Positions 37,602 to 46,387 of a stretch of DNA of 64,000 nucleotides are shown here, piece after piece (positions within the stretch are counted from its first letter, which is position 1; every line of letters begins with the position of its first letter). The DNA is taken from the NCBI GenBank assembly GCA_030836325.1, contig JAURQC010000134.1:5129-69128 (forward strand), given 5' to 3'. This DNA is from Candidatus Nanopelagicales bacterium (GTDB lineage: Bacteria > Actinomycetota > Actinomycetes > S36-B12). Under the pieces are notes generated by a model. That model worked only from the letters and a program-made list of their open reading frames with translations. It was not told where the DNA came from and ran no database searches. The position numbers were made by a program, and so were the translations under genes.

Positions 37602-40025
37602 GTGAACACTCGGGCCCCAGAAGTCGATTCCTCCACCCCTGACCGAACCTCATCTGCCCGCAAGGGCGTGTGGCTCGCTATCGCCGTCGCCATCGGCTGG
37701 CTGCTCATCTCCAGCTGGGCCGGCCCGCTGGCCGGACAGTTGTCCCAGGTCCAAGAGAACGACAACGCCGCTTTCCTGCCCTCCTCGGCCGAGTCCACCC
37801 TCGTCGCCGACGAGCAAGCTCAGTTCGCCGATAGCACCGCGATCCCACTACTCGTCGTGATCTCCAAGCCTGACGGTGGCCAGTTCACCGCAACCGACCA
37901 GCAATCCATCGGCTCCCTAATCCAGCAGATCCCCACACTCCAGGTCCCCGACGGCGATCTCGTCTCCGCCTATCTAGATCCGGTACCGCTCGTCCCGATT
38001 CCGTCAGCCGACGGCGATGCTGTTCTGATCAACGTCGCTGTCAATGGCGACCTCGGCTCCGCGCAACTCGAGAACGGCGAAATTGCCTTCCTCGGGATAG
38101 TCGATGCGATTCGCGAAGCCGCCGGCGAGTACCCGGACCTTCAGATCAACGTCACCGGCCCCGGAGGCTTCCTCGCCGACCTCATCGAGGTCTTCGGCGC
38201 AATCGACACAACCCTGCTCATCGCCACCGCGCTGGTCGTCGCGATCATCTTGATCTTCGTCTACCGCAGCCCGTTCTTGTGGTTGATCCCGTTGATCGCC
38301 GCGGGCATCGCGCTCTCGACTGCCAGCGCACTCGTCTACGTCCTCGCAGACAACAACATCCTCGTCCTAAACGGCCAAAGTCAGGGCATCTTGACGGTCC
38401 TGGTGTTCGGTGCCGGTACCGACTACTCACTACTACTCGTCAGTAGATATCGCGAGGAGCTGCACCACCACCGCATCCACACTGCGGCCATCCGCCGAGC
38501 ACTTCGCGGTACGGTCGAACCGATCGTCGCGTCAGGTGCCACCACATCTATCGGCCTGATGTGTCTGCTGCTCAGCGAGTTGAACTCCAACAAGTCGACC
38601 GGACCTGTCTCCGCAATCGGGATCGTCGCTGCCGTGATTGTGATGCTCACGTTCCTTCCCGCGCTCCTGACCATCCCCAGCATCGTGCTGCCGATCCTCG
38701 CGTTCCTGGTTCCGACGATCATCGGCCTGGCCATCGGCTTCCTGATCGACATCCCGCTACTGCCTTTCGTGGGGACCGGTGGGGTTCTGGCCCTCGTCAC
38801 GATCCTCGCGTGGGTCGTCTTCGGCATCTTGCGGGTCAAGGGCAAAGGTCCGTTCACCCGTGAACGTTTCCCCTCCGGCAGTTGGGCCTTTTGGCCGCGC
38901 ACTCCCCGCTACGGCGAGGAAGACATCAAGATGTCTGGGCTCTGGGCGAGAATCGCCGGCGGCGTAGGACGTCGCCCGAAGTTCACGTGGATCGCAACCG
39001 CACTCGCGCTGCTGATCCTCGCCGGATTCAGCACCACGCTAAAGGCAGATGGTGTGGCGACGTCTGAGTCTTTCGTGAACGCCTCCGAAGTTGACTCGGT
39101 CATCGGCCAGGAGATTTTGGTCGAGAACTTCGCAGCCGGGCTCGGCAGCGAGACGCTGGTAACGGCAAACCAGGACTCGGCCCAAGACGTCCTGGAAGCA
39201 GTGGAGTCGACCCCGGGCATCGACAGCGTCATGTGGCAAACGGACCTGCCGCCGGGAGCACCCGGAAATCAGATGGCCGAACCGAAGGTCGTTGACGGAC
39301 GTGTGCTGTTGCTGGCGACCTTGTCAGATCCGCCGGACTCAAAGGCCGCTGAGGTCTTGATCGGAGAACTGCGGGGTGAACTGGCAGGCATTCCTGGAGC
39401 CGACGCACGCGTCGGTGGCCCGACTGCCGTTGCCTACGACATCGACCAGGCAAATCTGCGTGATCGCAACGTGATTATCCCGCTGGTGCTCTTCGTTATC
39501 TCGATCATCTTGATCATCTTGCTGCGCTCACTGGTCGCACCGCTCCTGCTCATCGGCACGGTGATCTTGTCCTTCTTCGCGACACTCGGTGCCTGCGCCA
39601 TCGCCTTCAACTACATCTTCGACTTCCCCGGCGCGGACGCATCGTTCCCGCTCTTCGCCTTCGTGTTCCTCGTTGCTCTGGGTGTGGACTACAACATCTT
39701 CTTGATGACACGGGTGCGCGAGGAGTCGAAGACCATCGGCACGAGACCGGGCATCCTGCGCGGCCTTACCGTGACCGGAGGTGTGATCACCAGTGCGGGC
39801 ATCGTGCTGGCAGCGACATTCCTCGTCTTGGGTGTGTTGCCGCTCGTCGCGCTACGACAGGTGGGCTTCGCCGTGGCACTCGGCGTCTTGATCGACGCGT
39901 TCATTGTTCGCACCACCTTGGTGCCGGCATTGGCATACACAATCGGACGCAAAGTCTGGTGGCCGAGCAAGCTAGCCAGCGCCGAGCAGCCGGAGGACGA
40001 ACGCAAAGCCGAACTCGTGGGTTAG
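37602..40025 (+). CDS. MMPL/RND-family lipid or hydrophobe transporter
   Basis: An 807-residue inner-membrane protein with the two-fold MMPL layout: helix, large extracytoplasmic domain, five to six helices, repeated. The first half has FGAGTDYSLLLVSRYRE and the second half VALGVDYNIFLMTRVREE, the paired Asp-Tyr relay motifs of proton-driven MMPL proteins. GTG 37602 is preferred to an upstream GTG. Possible cargo includes the branched lipids made by the tms genes nearby, but that link rests on proximity alone. Confidence 0.88.
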   Translation: MNTRAPEVDSSTPDRTSSARKGVWLAIAVAIGWLLISSWAGPLAGQLSQVQENDNAAFLPSSAESTLVADEQAQFADSTAIPLLVVISKPDGGQFTATDQQSIGSLIQQIPTLQVPDGDLVSAYLDPVPLVPIPSADGDAVLINVAVNGDLGSAQLENGEIAFLGIVDAIREAAGEYPDLQINVTGPGGFLADLIEVFGAIDTTLLIATALVVAIILIFVYRSPFLWLIPLIAAGIALSTASALVYVLADNNILVLNGQSQGILTVLVFGAGTDYSLLLVSRYREELHHHRIHTAAIRRALRGTVEPIVASGATTSIGLMCLLLSELNSNKSTGPVSAIGIVAAVIVMLTFLPALLTIPSIVLPILAFLVPTIIGLAIGFLIDIPLLPFVGTGGVLALVTILAWVVFGILRVKGKGPFTRERFPSGSWAFWPRTPRYGEEDIKMSGLWARIAGGVGRRPKFTWIATALALLILAGFSTTLKADGVATSESFVNASEVDSVIGQEILVENFAAGLGSETLVTANQDSAQDVLEAVESTPGIDSVMWQTDLPPGAPGNQMAEPKVVDGRVLLLATLSDPPDSKAAEVLIGELRGELAGIPGADARVGGPTAVAYDIDQANLRDRNVIIPLVLFVISIILIILLRSLVAPLLLIGTVILSFFATLGACAIAFNYIFDFPGADASFPLFAFVFLVALGVDYNIFLMTRVREESKTIGTRPGILRGLTVTGGVITSAGIVLAATFLVLGVLPLVALRQVGFAVALGVLIDAFIVRTTLVPALAYTIGRKVWWPSKLASAEQPEDERKAELVG

Positions 40026-40690
40026 TTGGCGCTCACGGTCAAGAGAATTTGCTCGCCGGACGAACCGCTCTCCTCTGCGGTGTCGGCGAAGATGAGTGCT
40101 ACTCGCTGCCGCAGATCGAAAAGATCCGGCACCGGGACCGCCCGATAAAACGGAGCCTCGGCGTCAAAAAACGTTTGGTTCACCAATGGCTGCGGCGCCA
40201 CGAACTCAGCGGCGGACTGCGAAGCTCGCTCCATGTACTCCTGCCACGCCCGATTGTGCGCAAGGTAGGCGTCCCGCGCCCGCTCGATATCGGTATGCCA
40301 GACAGCGATAGGTAGCGCGGCGACTCGATCACCCGCAGCAGCGATGTCCGGTCCAGCCGTGGAGGCAAGGTTGCGCAGTTCGCTGTCGAGCTTGTCCGGA
40401 TCCGAGCCCGCCCCGTGAAGCTCAAAGGCCAGATCAGCCGAATCTTGCAGAGCGACCATGACCGCCTCGGATGCTTCAACCCGCTCGATCAAGGCCCGCA
40501 TCTCGACGCTGCGCCACACGGAGTCAACGACGAGCAGCCCTCCGATAAGGAGGGTCAGGGCGAACGCCAGAAGACCGGCGACCCAGGGCACCCAGCGACG
40601 GTGGACCCACGACGTTCGGGCCCCTACCGGCATCGCCTGTTGTTCAGGCAGGTCAGCCGGGACTACGGCATCGGGCTCCACGGCATTCAT
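40022..40690 (-). CDS. Single-pass membrane protein, unknown function
   Basis: A 222-residue protein with a cytoplasmic N-terminus rich in Pro and Val, one strong membrane helix (about 37-57, LLAFALTLLIGGLLVV) and an extracytoplasmic helical domain of about 160 residues with ALQDSADLAFELHGAG. No family recognised; the layout recalls sensor-like or envelope helper proteins. It overlaps the end of the MMPL gene by four bases and diverges from tmsA. Confidence 0.6.
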   Translation of the reverse strand: MNAVEPDAVVPADLPEQQAMPVGARTSWVHRRWVPWVAGLLAFALTLLIGGLLVVDSVWRSVEMRALIERVEASEAVMVALQDSADLAFELHGAGSDPDKLDSELRNLASTAGPDIAAAGDRVAALPIAVWHTDIERARDAYLAHNRAWQEYMERASQSAAEFVAPQPLVNQTFFDAEAPFYRAVPVPDLFDLRQRVALIFADTAEESGSSGEQILLTVSAN

Positions 40691-40694
40691 TGTG

Positions 40695-40709
40695 GGTCAA
40701 ATTGTGACC
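40695..40709. promoter_or_regulatory. Dyad GGTCA-N5-TGACC between divergent genes
   Basis: GGTCA and TGACC are perfect 5-bp inverted repeats spaced by AATTG, in the 64-base spacer between the single-pass membrane protein gene and tmsA. It lies 45 bases upstream of the tmsA start and only four bases from the other start codon, a suitable place for a repressor such as a TetR- or GntR-type fatty-acid regulator. The regulator is not identified. Confidence 0.4.
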
Positions 40710-40754
40710 AATCACCTGTTCGGTTCCCTTCATGGGGCATTACGGTTGTGCGCC

Positions 40755-42161
40755 GTGAGCGTGGAAACCCCCGTGGCCTGGCGCACTCGGTATGACGCAC
40801 TCGTCGCCGACCTGCGCGCCCAACTGGCGACACTGCCCCCTAACCAGCCCCTGAGGCTGGCCAAGAAGACCTCCAACCTCTTTCGTCCGCGCGCCGATTC
40901 CACCGTCGGCCGGCTCGACGTCACCGCCTTCGACGGCGTGCTGAACGTGGATCCGGTCGAGCAGACAGCCGAAGTCCTCGGCATGACCACCTACGAGCAT
41001 CTGGTCCAGGCAACTTTGCCCTATGGACTGATGCCGCTGTGCGTTCCACAACTCAAGACGATCACTCTCGGCGGGGCGGTCACAGGCTTAGGCATCGAGA
41101 GCGCGAGCTTCCGGTGGGGACTTCCGCACGAATCCGTTATCGAGATGGACGTCCTCACCGGCGATGGCGAGGTCCTGACAATCACGGCGAACGACGACGA
41201 TCCACACCGCGATCTGTTCTTTGGCTTCCCCAACTCCTACGGATCCCTCGGATATGCACTTCGCCTCAAAATCGAACTAGCTCCGACCAAGCCTTTTGTT
41301 CACCTGCGCCATCTTCACTTCGATTCAGCAGAGTCGATGACCGCAGCTATTAAGGACATCAGCGCGGCCGGCGAATACGACGGTCATCGAGTCGACTTCC
41401 TCGACGGAACCGTCTTCACTCCTACCGAGCAGTACCTGACACTCGGCGAGATGGTCGGCCAACTGCCCACGGGCCTGACCATCAGTGACTACACCGGGAT
41501 GGACATCTACTACCAATCGATCCAGTCCAAGACGCAGGACGTGCTGACCATCCACGACTACCTCTGGCGCTGGGACACCGACTGGTTCTGGTGCTCTCGG
41601 GCGTTCGGCACCCAAAAGCCCACCATCCGTAGGTGGTGGCCCAAGTCGAAACTGCGCAGTGACGTCTACTGGAAGTTCATCGCTCTCGACCGCAAGTACA
41701 AGGTCTCATCCCGATCAGACGCTCTACGACGTCGCCCGGCACGCGAGCAAGTTGTGCAAGACATCGAGGTTCCCGTTGACGCTCTTCCTGAGTTCCTCGA
41801 CTTCTTCCACGACGAGGTCGGCATCGAACCGATCTGGGTGTGCCCGCTGAAGCAGCGCGATCCGAATGTGCGCTGGCCGCTGTACGAGTTCGATCCGAAT
41901 GGGCTGTACGTCAACGTCGGCTTCTGGTCGACGGTTCCGTTGCCCGAGGGCGTGGATCCCGAGGAAGGACGCGTCAACCGGCGCATCGAGGAGAAGGTCG
42001 CTGAACTAGACGGACGCAAATCCTTGTACTCGACCGCGTTTTACGTACGCGATCTCTTCTGGTCCATCTATGGCGGCGACGACTACGAGCGCTTGAAGAA
42101 GGAATACGACCCCAACGGACGACTGTTGGGTCTTTACGAGAAAGTGGTGGAACGGCGATGA
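40755..42161 (+). CDS. tmsA: FAD-dependent 10-methylene fatty acyl reductase (TmsA/BfaA type)
   Basis: A 468-residue FAD-binding oxidoreductase of the PCMH class. The flavin domain includes CVPQLKTITLGGAVTGLGIES and FGFPNSYGSLGYALRLK. Enzymes of this type, paired with a CFA-like methyltransferase, reduce the 10-methylene intermediate to 10-methyl stearate (tuberculostearic acid type). The stop overlaps the tmsB start as ATGA. GTG 40755 chosen over an open upstream extension. The pairing is the main evidence for function; a sterol-reductase-like role is the alternative. Confidence 0.83.
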   Translation: MSVETPVAWRTRYDALVADLRAQLATLPPNQPLRLAKKTSNLFRPRADSTVGRLDVTAFDGVLNVDPVEQTAEVLGMTTYEHLVQATLPYGLMPLCVPQLKTITLGGAVTGLGIESASFRWGLPHESVIEMDVLTGDGEVLTITANDDDPHRDLFFGFPNSYGSLGYALRLKIELAPTKPFVHLRHLHFDSAESMTAAIKDISAAGEYDGHRVDFLDGTVFTPTEQYLTLGEMVGQLPTGLTISDYTGMDIYYQSIQSKTQDVLTIHDYLWRWDTDWFWCSRAFGTQKPTIRRWWPKSKLRSDVYWKFIALDRKYKVSSRSDALRRRPAREQVVQDIEVPVDALPEFLDFFHDEVGIEPIWVCPLKQRDPNVRWPLYEFDPNGLYVNVGFWSTVPLPEGVDPEEGRVNRRIEEKVAELDGRKSLYSTAFYVRDLFWSIYGGDDYERLKKEYDPNGRLLGLYEKVVERR

Positions 42162-43423
42162 AACTCGCGGATGCCTTTTCCAAGATCATCACTCCCGATC
42201 GTCGGGTGAGCTTTCGGGCCTACGACGGATCAACCGCCGGCCCGCAAGACAACGACGTCATCTTGGAGATCCGCAGCCCGCGTGCCGTCGAGTTCCTCGC
42301 AGGAGCGCCATCACAGTTGGGGCTTGCTCGCGCGTACGTAAGCGGAGACCTCGAGATCATCGGGGACGCTTACACCGCCCTGAGTCGTATGTACCCGCTC
42401 GACACCTCGCATCTGACGTGGAAAGACAAGCTCGAGATCGCCAAGGCCTTCGGGCCGCACGCCATTAAGCGCCCCACTCCGCCTCCGCAGGAGCGTCGCT
42501 TACGGGGTCGTCGCCACTCTAAGGGCCGCGATGCCGAGGCGATCCATCATCACTACGACGTCTCCAACCGTTTCTACCGTTGGGTGCTTGGACCATCTAT
42601 GGCTTACACCTGCGCGGTGTTCCCCGACGCCGATGCCTCACTCGAGATCGCACAGGAGGAGAAGTTCGATCTCGTGTGCCGAAAGCTTGGACTCCGGCCA
42701 GGCATGCGCCTGCTCGACGTCGGCTGTGGCTGGGGCGGCATGGTCCTGCACGCGGTAAAGAACTACGGCGTCAACGCGATCGGCGTGACCTTGTCCGCGC
42801 AGCAGGCCGAGTGGGGACAGCAGGCAATCGCCGACGCCGGTCTCAACGGTCAGGCGCAGATCCGCTTCAGCGACTACCGCGACGTGCCCGAGTCCGATTT
42901 CGATGCCGTCTCCTCGATCGGCCTCACTGAGCACATCGGGCGTGCGAACTATCCGTCGTACTTCTCCTTCCTCTACGGCAAGCTCCGCGAGGAAGGTCGG
43001 ATGCTCAACCACACGATCACCCGACCGAACGATCATGAGCCAACGCACTACCGGACAAGTTTCATCAACCGTTACGTATTCCCCGACGGTGAACTCTCTG
43101 GCCCCGGGCACATCATGAGCATGATGAACTCCGCCGGTTTCGAGATCCGCCACGAGGAGAACTTGCGCGAGCACTACGCGCTTACCCTCAAGCACTGGTG
43201 CGAGAACCTCGAAGACCACTGGGACGAGGCAGTCGAAGAAGCAGGCCTAGGAACCGCCCGCGTGTGGCGCCTGTACATGGCGGCCTCGCGTCTGGGCTTC
43301 GACCTCGACACCATCCAGTTGCATCAGACCCTCGGTGTGAAGCTCGGTCCCGGCGGATCCTCGGGGATGCCGCTGCGTCCGGACTTCACCCGGGCCGCGA
43401 GCCTGGCCGGGGCTAGCGTCTAA
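42158..43423 (+). CDS. tmsB: Cyclopropane-fatty-acid-synthase-like methyltransferase (TmsB/BfaB type)
   Basis: A 421-residue SAM-dependent methyltransferase acting on phospholipid acyl chains. It has LDVGCGWGGMVLHAV for SAM, EAIHHHYDVSNRFYRWVLG upstream, and GLTEHIGRANY, typical of CFA/MmaA enzymes. The N-terminal region of about 130 residues fits the TmsB class that makes 10-methylene chains. It is coupled to tmsA by an ATGA overlap. Together they predict 10-methyl branched fatty acids in the membrane. Confidence 0.9.
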   Translation: MKLADAFSKIITPDRRVSFRAYDGSTAGPQDNDVILEIRSPRAVEFLAGAPSQLGLARAYVSGDLEIIGDAYTALSRMYPLDTSHLTWKDKLEIAKAFGPHAIKRPTPPPQERRLRGRRHSKGRDAEAIHHHYDVSNRFYRWVLGPSMAYTCAVFPDADASLEIAQEEKFDLVCRKLGLRPGMRLLDVGCGWGGMVLHAVKNYGVNAIGVTLSAQQAEWGQQAIADAGLNGQAQIRFSDYRDVPESDFDAVSSIGLTEHIGRANYPSYFSFLYGKLREEGRMLNHTITRPNDHEPTHYRTSFINRYVFPDGELSGPGHIMSMMNSAGFEIRHEENLREHYALTLKHWCENLEDHWDEAVEEAGLGTARVWRLYMAASRLGFDLDTIQLHQTLGVKLGPGGSSGMPLRPDFTRAASLAGASV

Positions 43424-43429
43424 CTCGAA

Positions 43430-44200
43430 CTACGCCTGCAGCGGCGACGGCGCGGAAACGTTCAAGCCGCCGTCCGCCACCAGGGTGGTGCCGGTGATGT
43501 AGTCCCCCGCCGGCGCCGCACAAAAGGCCACGAGTTCGGCGACCTCCGCTGGGGTTTGGAGACGTCCAGCCGGCACCACCGTGGCGACCTGCGCTGGATC
43601 GATGCCGTACCGCTCCATGGCCTCGGTGTGCACGATGCCCGGCGCGACAGCAACCGCGCGAACACCGCGAGTTGCCCACTCAGCCGCCCAGGTACGCACC
43701 AGCGATTCCACGGCAGCCCGCGACGCACTGGAGTGGGTCATTCCCGGCATGCCGCGACTTGGCGTCATCGTGATGCACACGACCTTGCCGTAGCCGCGCG
43801 GCAGCATCGATAGGGACGCTGCCTGCGTTGTCAGGTACCACGTGGCATCGAGGTTCAACCGCATGACGGCGCGAAAGCCCTTGGGGGTGATCTGCTCGGC
43901 CGCCGAGATGAACTGCCCACCCGCGTTGTTGACCAAGATGTCCAATGGAGCCTCACCAGTAATCCGCGCGAGTGCGTCATCAACCTGCTCGCTCTCGCGG
44001 ACATCGGCGATGATCGTCTCGATGGTTCCCGGAGCCGCCAACTCTCGCGTTGCATTCAGGGTCTCCTGCGTTCGTCCGAGGACGAAAACCTTCGCACCGC
44101 GCTCGGCAAGGGCGAGCGCGCACGCGCGACCGATGCCAGATCCACCACCGGTCACCAATGCAGTTCGGCCAGCAACGGACAACGACGACGGCATTTCCAT
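43430..44200 (-). CDS. SDR-family oxidoreductase, dienoyl-CoA-reductase-like, altered active site
   Basis: A 256-residue short-chain dehydrogenase with cofactor motif TGGGSGIG (17-24) and NNAGG (91-95). The standard YxxxK is absent: the aligned segment reads S157-S-A-S-R161. Members of the 2,4-dienoyl-CoA reductase group also lack that Tyr but keep the Lys, so the Arg is unusual. It may act on unsaturated acyl-CoA. It follows ideR by four bases and is probably cotranscribed. ATG 44200; an ATG two codons later is possible. Confidence 0.82.
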   Translation of the reverse strand: MEMPSSLSVAGRTALVTGGGSGIGRACALALAERGAKVFVLGRTQETLNATRELAAPGTIETIIADVRESEQVDDALARITGEAPLDILVNNAGGQFISAAEQITPKGFRAVMRLNLDATWYLTTQAASLSMLPRGYGKVVCITMTPSRGMPGMTHSSASRAAVESLVRTWAAEWATRGVRAVAVAPGIVHTEAMERYGIDPAQVATVVPAGRLQTPAEVAELVAFCAAPAGDYITGTTLVADGGLNVSAPSPLQA

Positions 44201-44204
44201 CGGG

Positions 44205-44897
44205 TCAGGTCCGGGCTTCAACGAGGATGTGGCGCGCATCATCGACGGACAACTCCACATACTCACCGGCGCTGCCGATGGTCACCGCTTGACCAACCAC
44301 GTGCGCCTTGACGTCCGCTCCGGGCATCGCGCCCACCCGCCGGAGTTTGAGCATGGCGTCTTCATCCGTCTGCAAAGTCTCCGCGAGCCGCCGTACCCGG
44401 ATCCGCTTCGCCTCTTCGGTCAGCGCGTCGGGCAGGGGAACGAGTCCGCCCAGGCCTTCGACGACGTCGCTCGCCTCGGGATCGAGTTCACCAAGGCCCG
44501 GGATTGGGTTGCCGTACGGGCTCACAGTCGGGTGATCGAGAAGTTCGAGGATCTTGCGCTCCACCGCATCGCTCATCACGTGCTCCCACCGACAGGCTTC
44601 TGCATGCACGTCCTCCCACGGCATCTTCAAAACTTCCACCAGCATGCATTCGGCGAGCCGGTGCTTGCGCATCACCCGAACAGCCTGCTGCTCCCCGACC
44701 CCGGTCAACTCGAGGTGACGGTCGGAGTCCACAGTGACGAGTCCGTCGCGCTCCATTCGGGCGACCGTCTGGGAGACAGTGGGACCACTTTGCCCGAGCC
44801 GTTCGGCGATCCGGGCGCGCATTGGGGTGATCCCCTCTTCGCGGAGTTCGTAGATGGTCCGCAGGTACATCTCCGTGGTGTCGATGAGATCGCTCAC
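44205..44897 (-). CDS. ideR: Iron-dependent repressor IdeR/DtxR
   Basis: A 230-residue metal-dependent repressor. All DtxR metal ligands are present with identical numbering: His79, Glu83, His98 (ancillary site) and Met10, Cys102, Glu105, His106 (primary site). The N-terminal HTH contains RLGQSGPTVSQTVARMERDGL, and an SH3-like domain ends the chain. GTG 44897 is chosen because it gives these numbers and has GGGAG upstream; the frame is open much further. A candidate iron box lies 42 bases upstream. Confidence 0.95.
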   Translation of the reverse strand: MSDLIDTTEMYLRTIYELREEGITPMRARIAERLGQSGPTVSQTVARMERDGLVTVDSDRHLELTGVGEQQAVRVMRKHRLAECMLVEVLKMPWEDVHAEACRWEHVMSDAVERKILELLDHPTVSPYGNPIPGLGELDPEASDVVEGLGGLVPLPDALTEEAKRIRVRRLAETLQTDEDAMLKLRRVGAMPGADVKAHVVGQAVTIGSAGEYVELSVDDARHILVEART

Positions 44898-44938
44898 GGT
44901 GCTCCCTGGGCCCTGTCGAATCTGCGCCCTCATTGAGA

Positions 44939-44957
44939 TGAGGTCAGCCTTACCTTG
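44939..44957. promoter_or_regulatory. Candidate IdeR/DtxR iron box
   Basis: Read on the minus strand, CAAGGTAAGGCTGACCTCA matches the iron-box consensus TTAGGTTAGGCTAACCTAA at 14 of 19 positions, including both AGGT/ACCT half-site cores and the AGGCT centre. It sits between ideR (42 bases from its start) and the photolyase gene (67 bases from its start), so it could control either or both. Confidence 0.65.
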
Positions 44958-45023
44958 GTAACCGTACCGGGGGACGACACTCCCCGCTCTGCGCTCGCGT
45001 CGCGAACGGCCTACCGTTTTCCA

Positions 45024-46379
45024 GTGCCAACCGTCTTGTGGTTCCGTCGCGACCTTCGCCTCCTCGACAATCCCGCCCTGCTCGCGGCCGTCGCGGAAGC
45101 GCGCGAAAGCGGAGACGGGCGCGTTGTACCCCTGTTCGTCATCGACCCGGTCTTGTGGGATCCGGCGGGACCCGTCCGACACGGCTACTTGGTGGCCTCC
45201 CTTGATCGGCTCGGCGCCTCGATCGATCGGCAGCTGCTGATCCGTCACGGTGATCCGGTGGAGGTCGTCCCGGAGGTCGCCCGCGCAGCCGGGGCCACGA
45301 GCGTGCACATCGCCGCGGACTTCGGCCCTTACGGATCCGCACGAGACACCGCCGTAGAACAGGCGCTTGAGGCCATCGGCGTTCCTCTCACCCGAACCGG
45401 CTCTCCGTACGCGGTGGCTCCCGGACGAGTTACCAAGGGCGACGGAACGCCCTACCGGGTCTTCACGCCGTTTTACCGTGCCTGGATGTCGCACGGCTGG
45501 CGCGCGCCTGCGGACGATCCCCCGGCAGACATCGATTGGTGGATGCCGCTGGAGTGTCAGGGTCGACCGGCGGTCGAAGGGTTGACCATCGAACTCCCCG
45601 AGGCCGGTGAGGACGCGGCCTGGAAGCGCTGGGAGTTCGTTCGAGCAGAGGTCCTCGCCGACTACGACGAAACCCGAAACAGACCTGATCTTGATGGCAC
45701 GAGTGCGATGAGCCACCACCTGAAGTACGGAGAGATCCATCCGCGTTCGATCCTCGCAGAGTTGAGTGATCGTGACGATGGCTTTCGCCGTGAGATCTGT
45801 TGGCGCGAGTTCTACGCGGATGTGTTGCACCAGCAACCGGACTCCGTCCGCGCGTCCTTGGATACGAGATATGACTCGATGATGCGTTGGACGAACGACG
45901 ACGACGCCTTTGCCGCCTGGGCCGAAGGTCGGACGGGTTTTCCGTTCGTCGATGCGGGCATGCGACAGCTGCGGGCAGAAGGTTGGATGCACAACCGCGT
46001 GCGCATGGTGGTCGCAAGTTTTCTAGTTAAGGACCTGCACCAACCCTGGCAAAGAGGTGCGGCAGAGTTCATGCGCTGGTTGCGCGACGGCGACGTCGCC
46101 AGCAATACCCATGGCTGGCAATGGACAGCCGGATGTGGAACGGATGCATCACCGTTCTACCGCGTTTTCAACCCGATCTCACAGGGCTTGAAGTTCGATC
46201 CCAATGGCGATTACGTGCGCACCTACATTCCTGAGCTGCGTCATCTGCCGGGTAAAGCCGCACACGAACCCTGGGATGTCCTCGGCGGCTATGACCAGGG
46301 CTACCCGGAACCAATCGTCAATCACAAAGCCGAGCGCGAAGTCGCACTCGCAGACTTCGCAGCGATCAAGAAGGGATAG
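45024..46379 (+). CDS. phr: Class I deoxyribodipyrimidine photolyase
   Basis: A 451-residue flavoprotein that splits cyclobutane pyrimidine dimers using light. It begins TVLWFRRDLRLLDNPAL and has the FAD-binding core with MRQLRAEGWMHNRVRM and the Trp-rich TNTHGWQW-like stretch (SNTHGWQWTAGCGTDA). GTG 45024 gives the standard N-terminus; the open frame starts upstream near the iron box. A methyltransferase gene follows after eight bases. Confidence 0.93.
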   Translation: MPTVLWFRRDLRLLDNPALLAAVAEARESGDGRVVPLFVIDPVLWDPAGPVRHGYLVASLDRLGASIDRQLLIRHGDPVEVVPEVARAAGATSVHIAADFGPYGSARDTAVEQALEAIGVPLTRTGSPYAVAPGRVTKGDGTPYRVFTPFYRAWMSHGWRAPADDPPADIDWWMPLECQGRPAVEGLTIELPEAGEDAAWKRWEFVRAEVLADYDETRNRPDLDGTSAMSHHLKYGEIHPRSILAELSDRDDGFRREICWREFYADVLHQQPDSVRASLDTRYDSMMRWTNDDDAFAAWAEGRTGFPFVDAGMRQLRAEGWMHNRVRMVVASFLVKDLHQPWQRGAAEFMRWLRDGDVASNTHGWQWTAGCGTDASPFYRVFNPISQGLKFDPNGDYVRTYIPELRHLPGKAAHEPWDVLGGYDQGYPEPIVNHKAEREVALADFAAIKKG

Positions 46380-46387
46380 CAAGTCCA

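Noticed and set aside
44898..45992. Upstream extension of ideR to 595 residues
   Set aside because: It runs antisense through phr; metal-ligand numbering supports GTG 44897.
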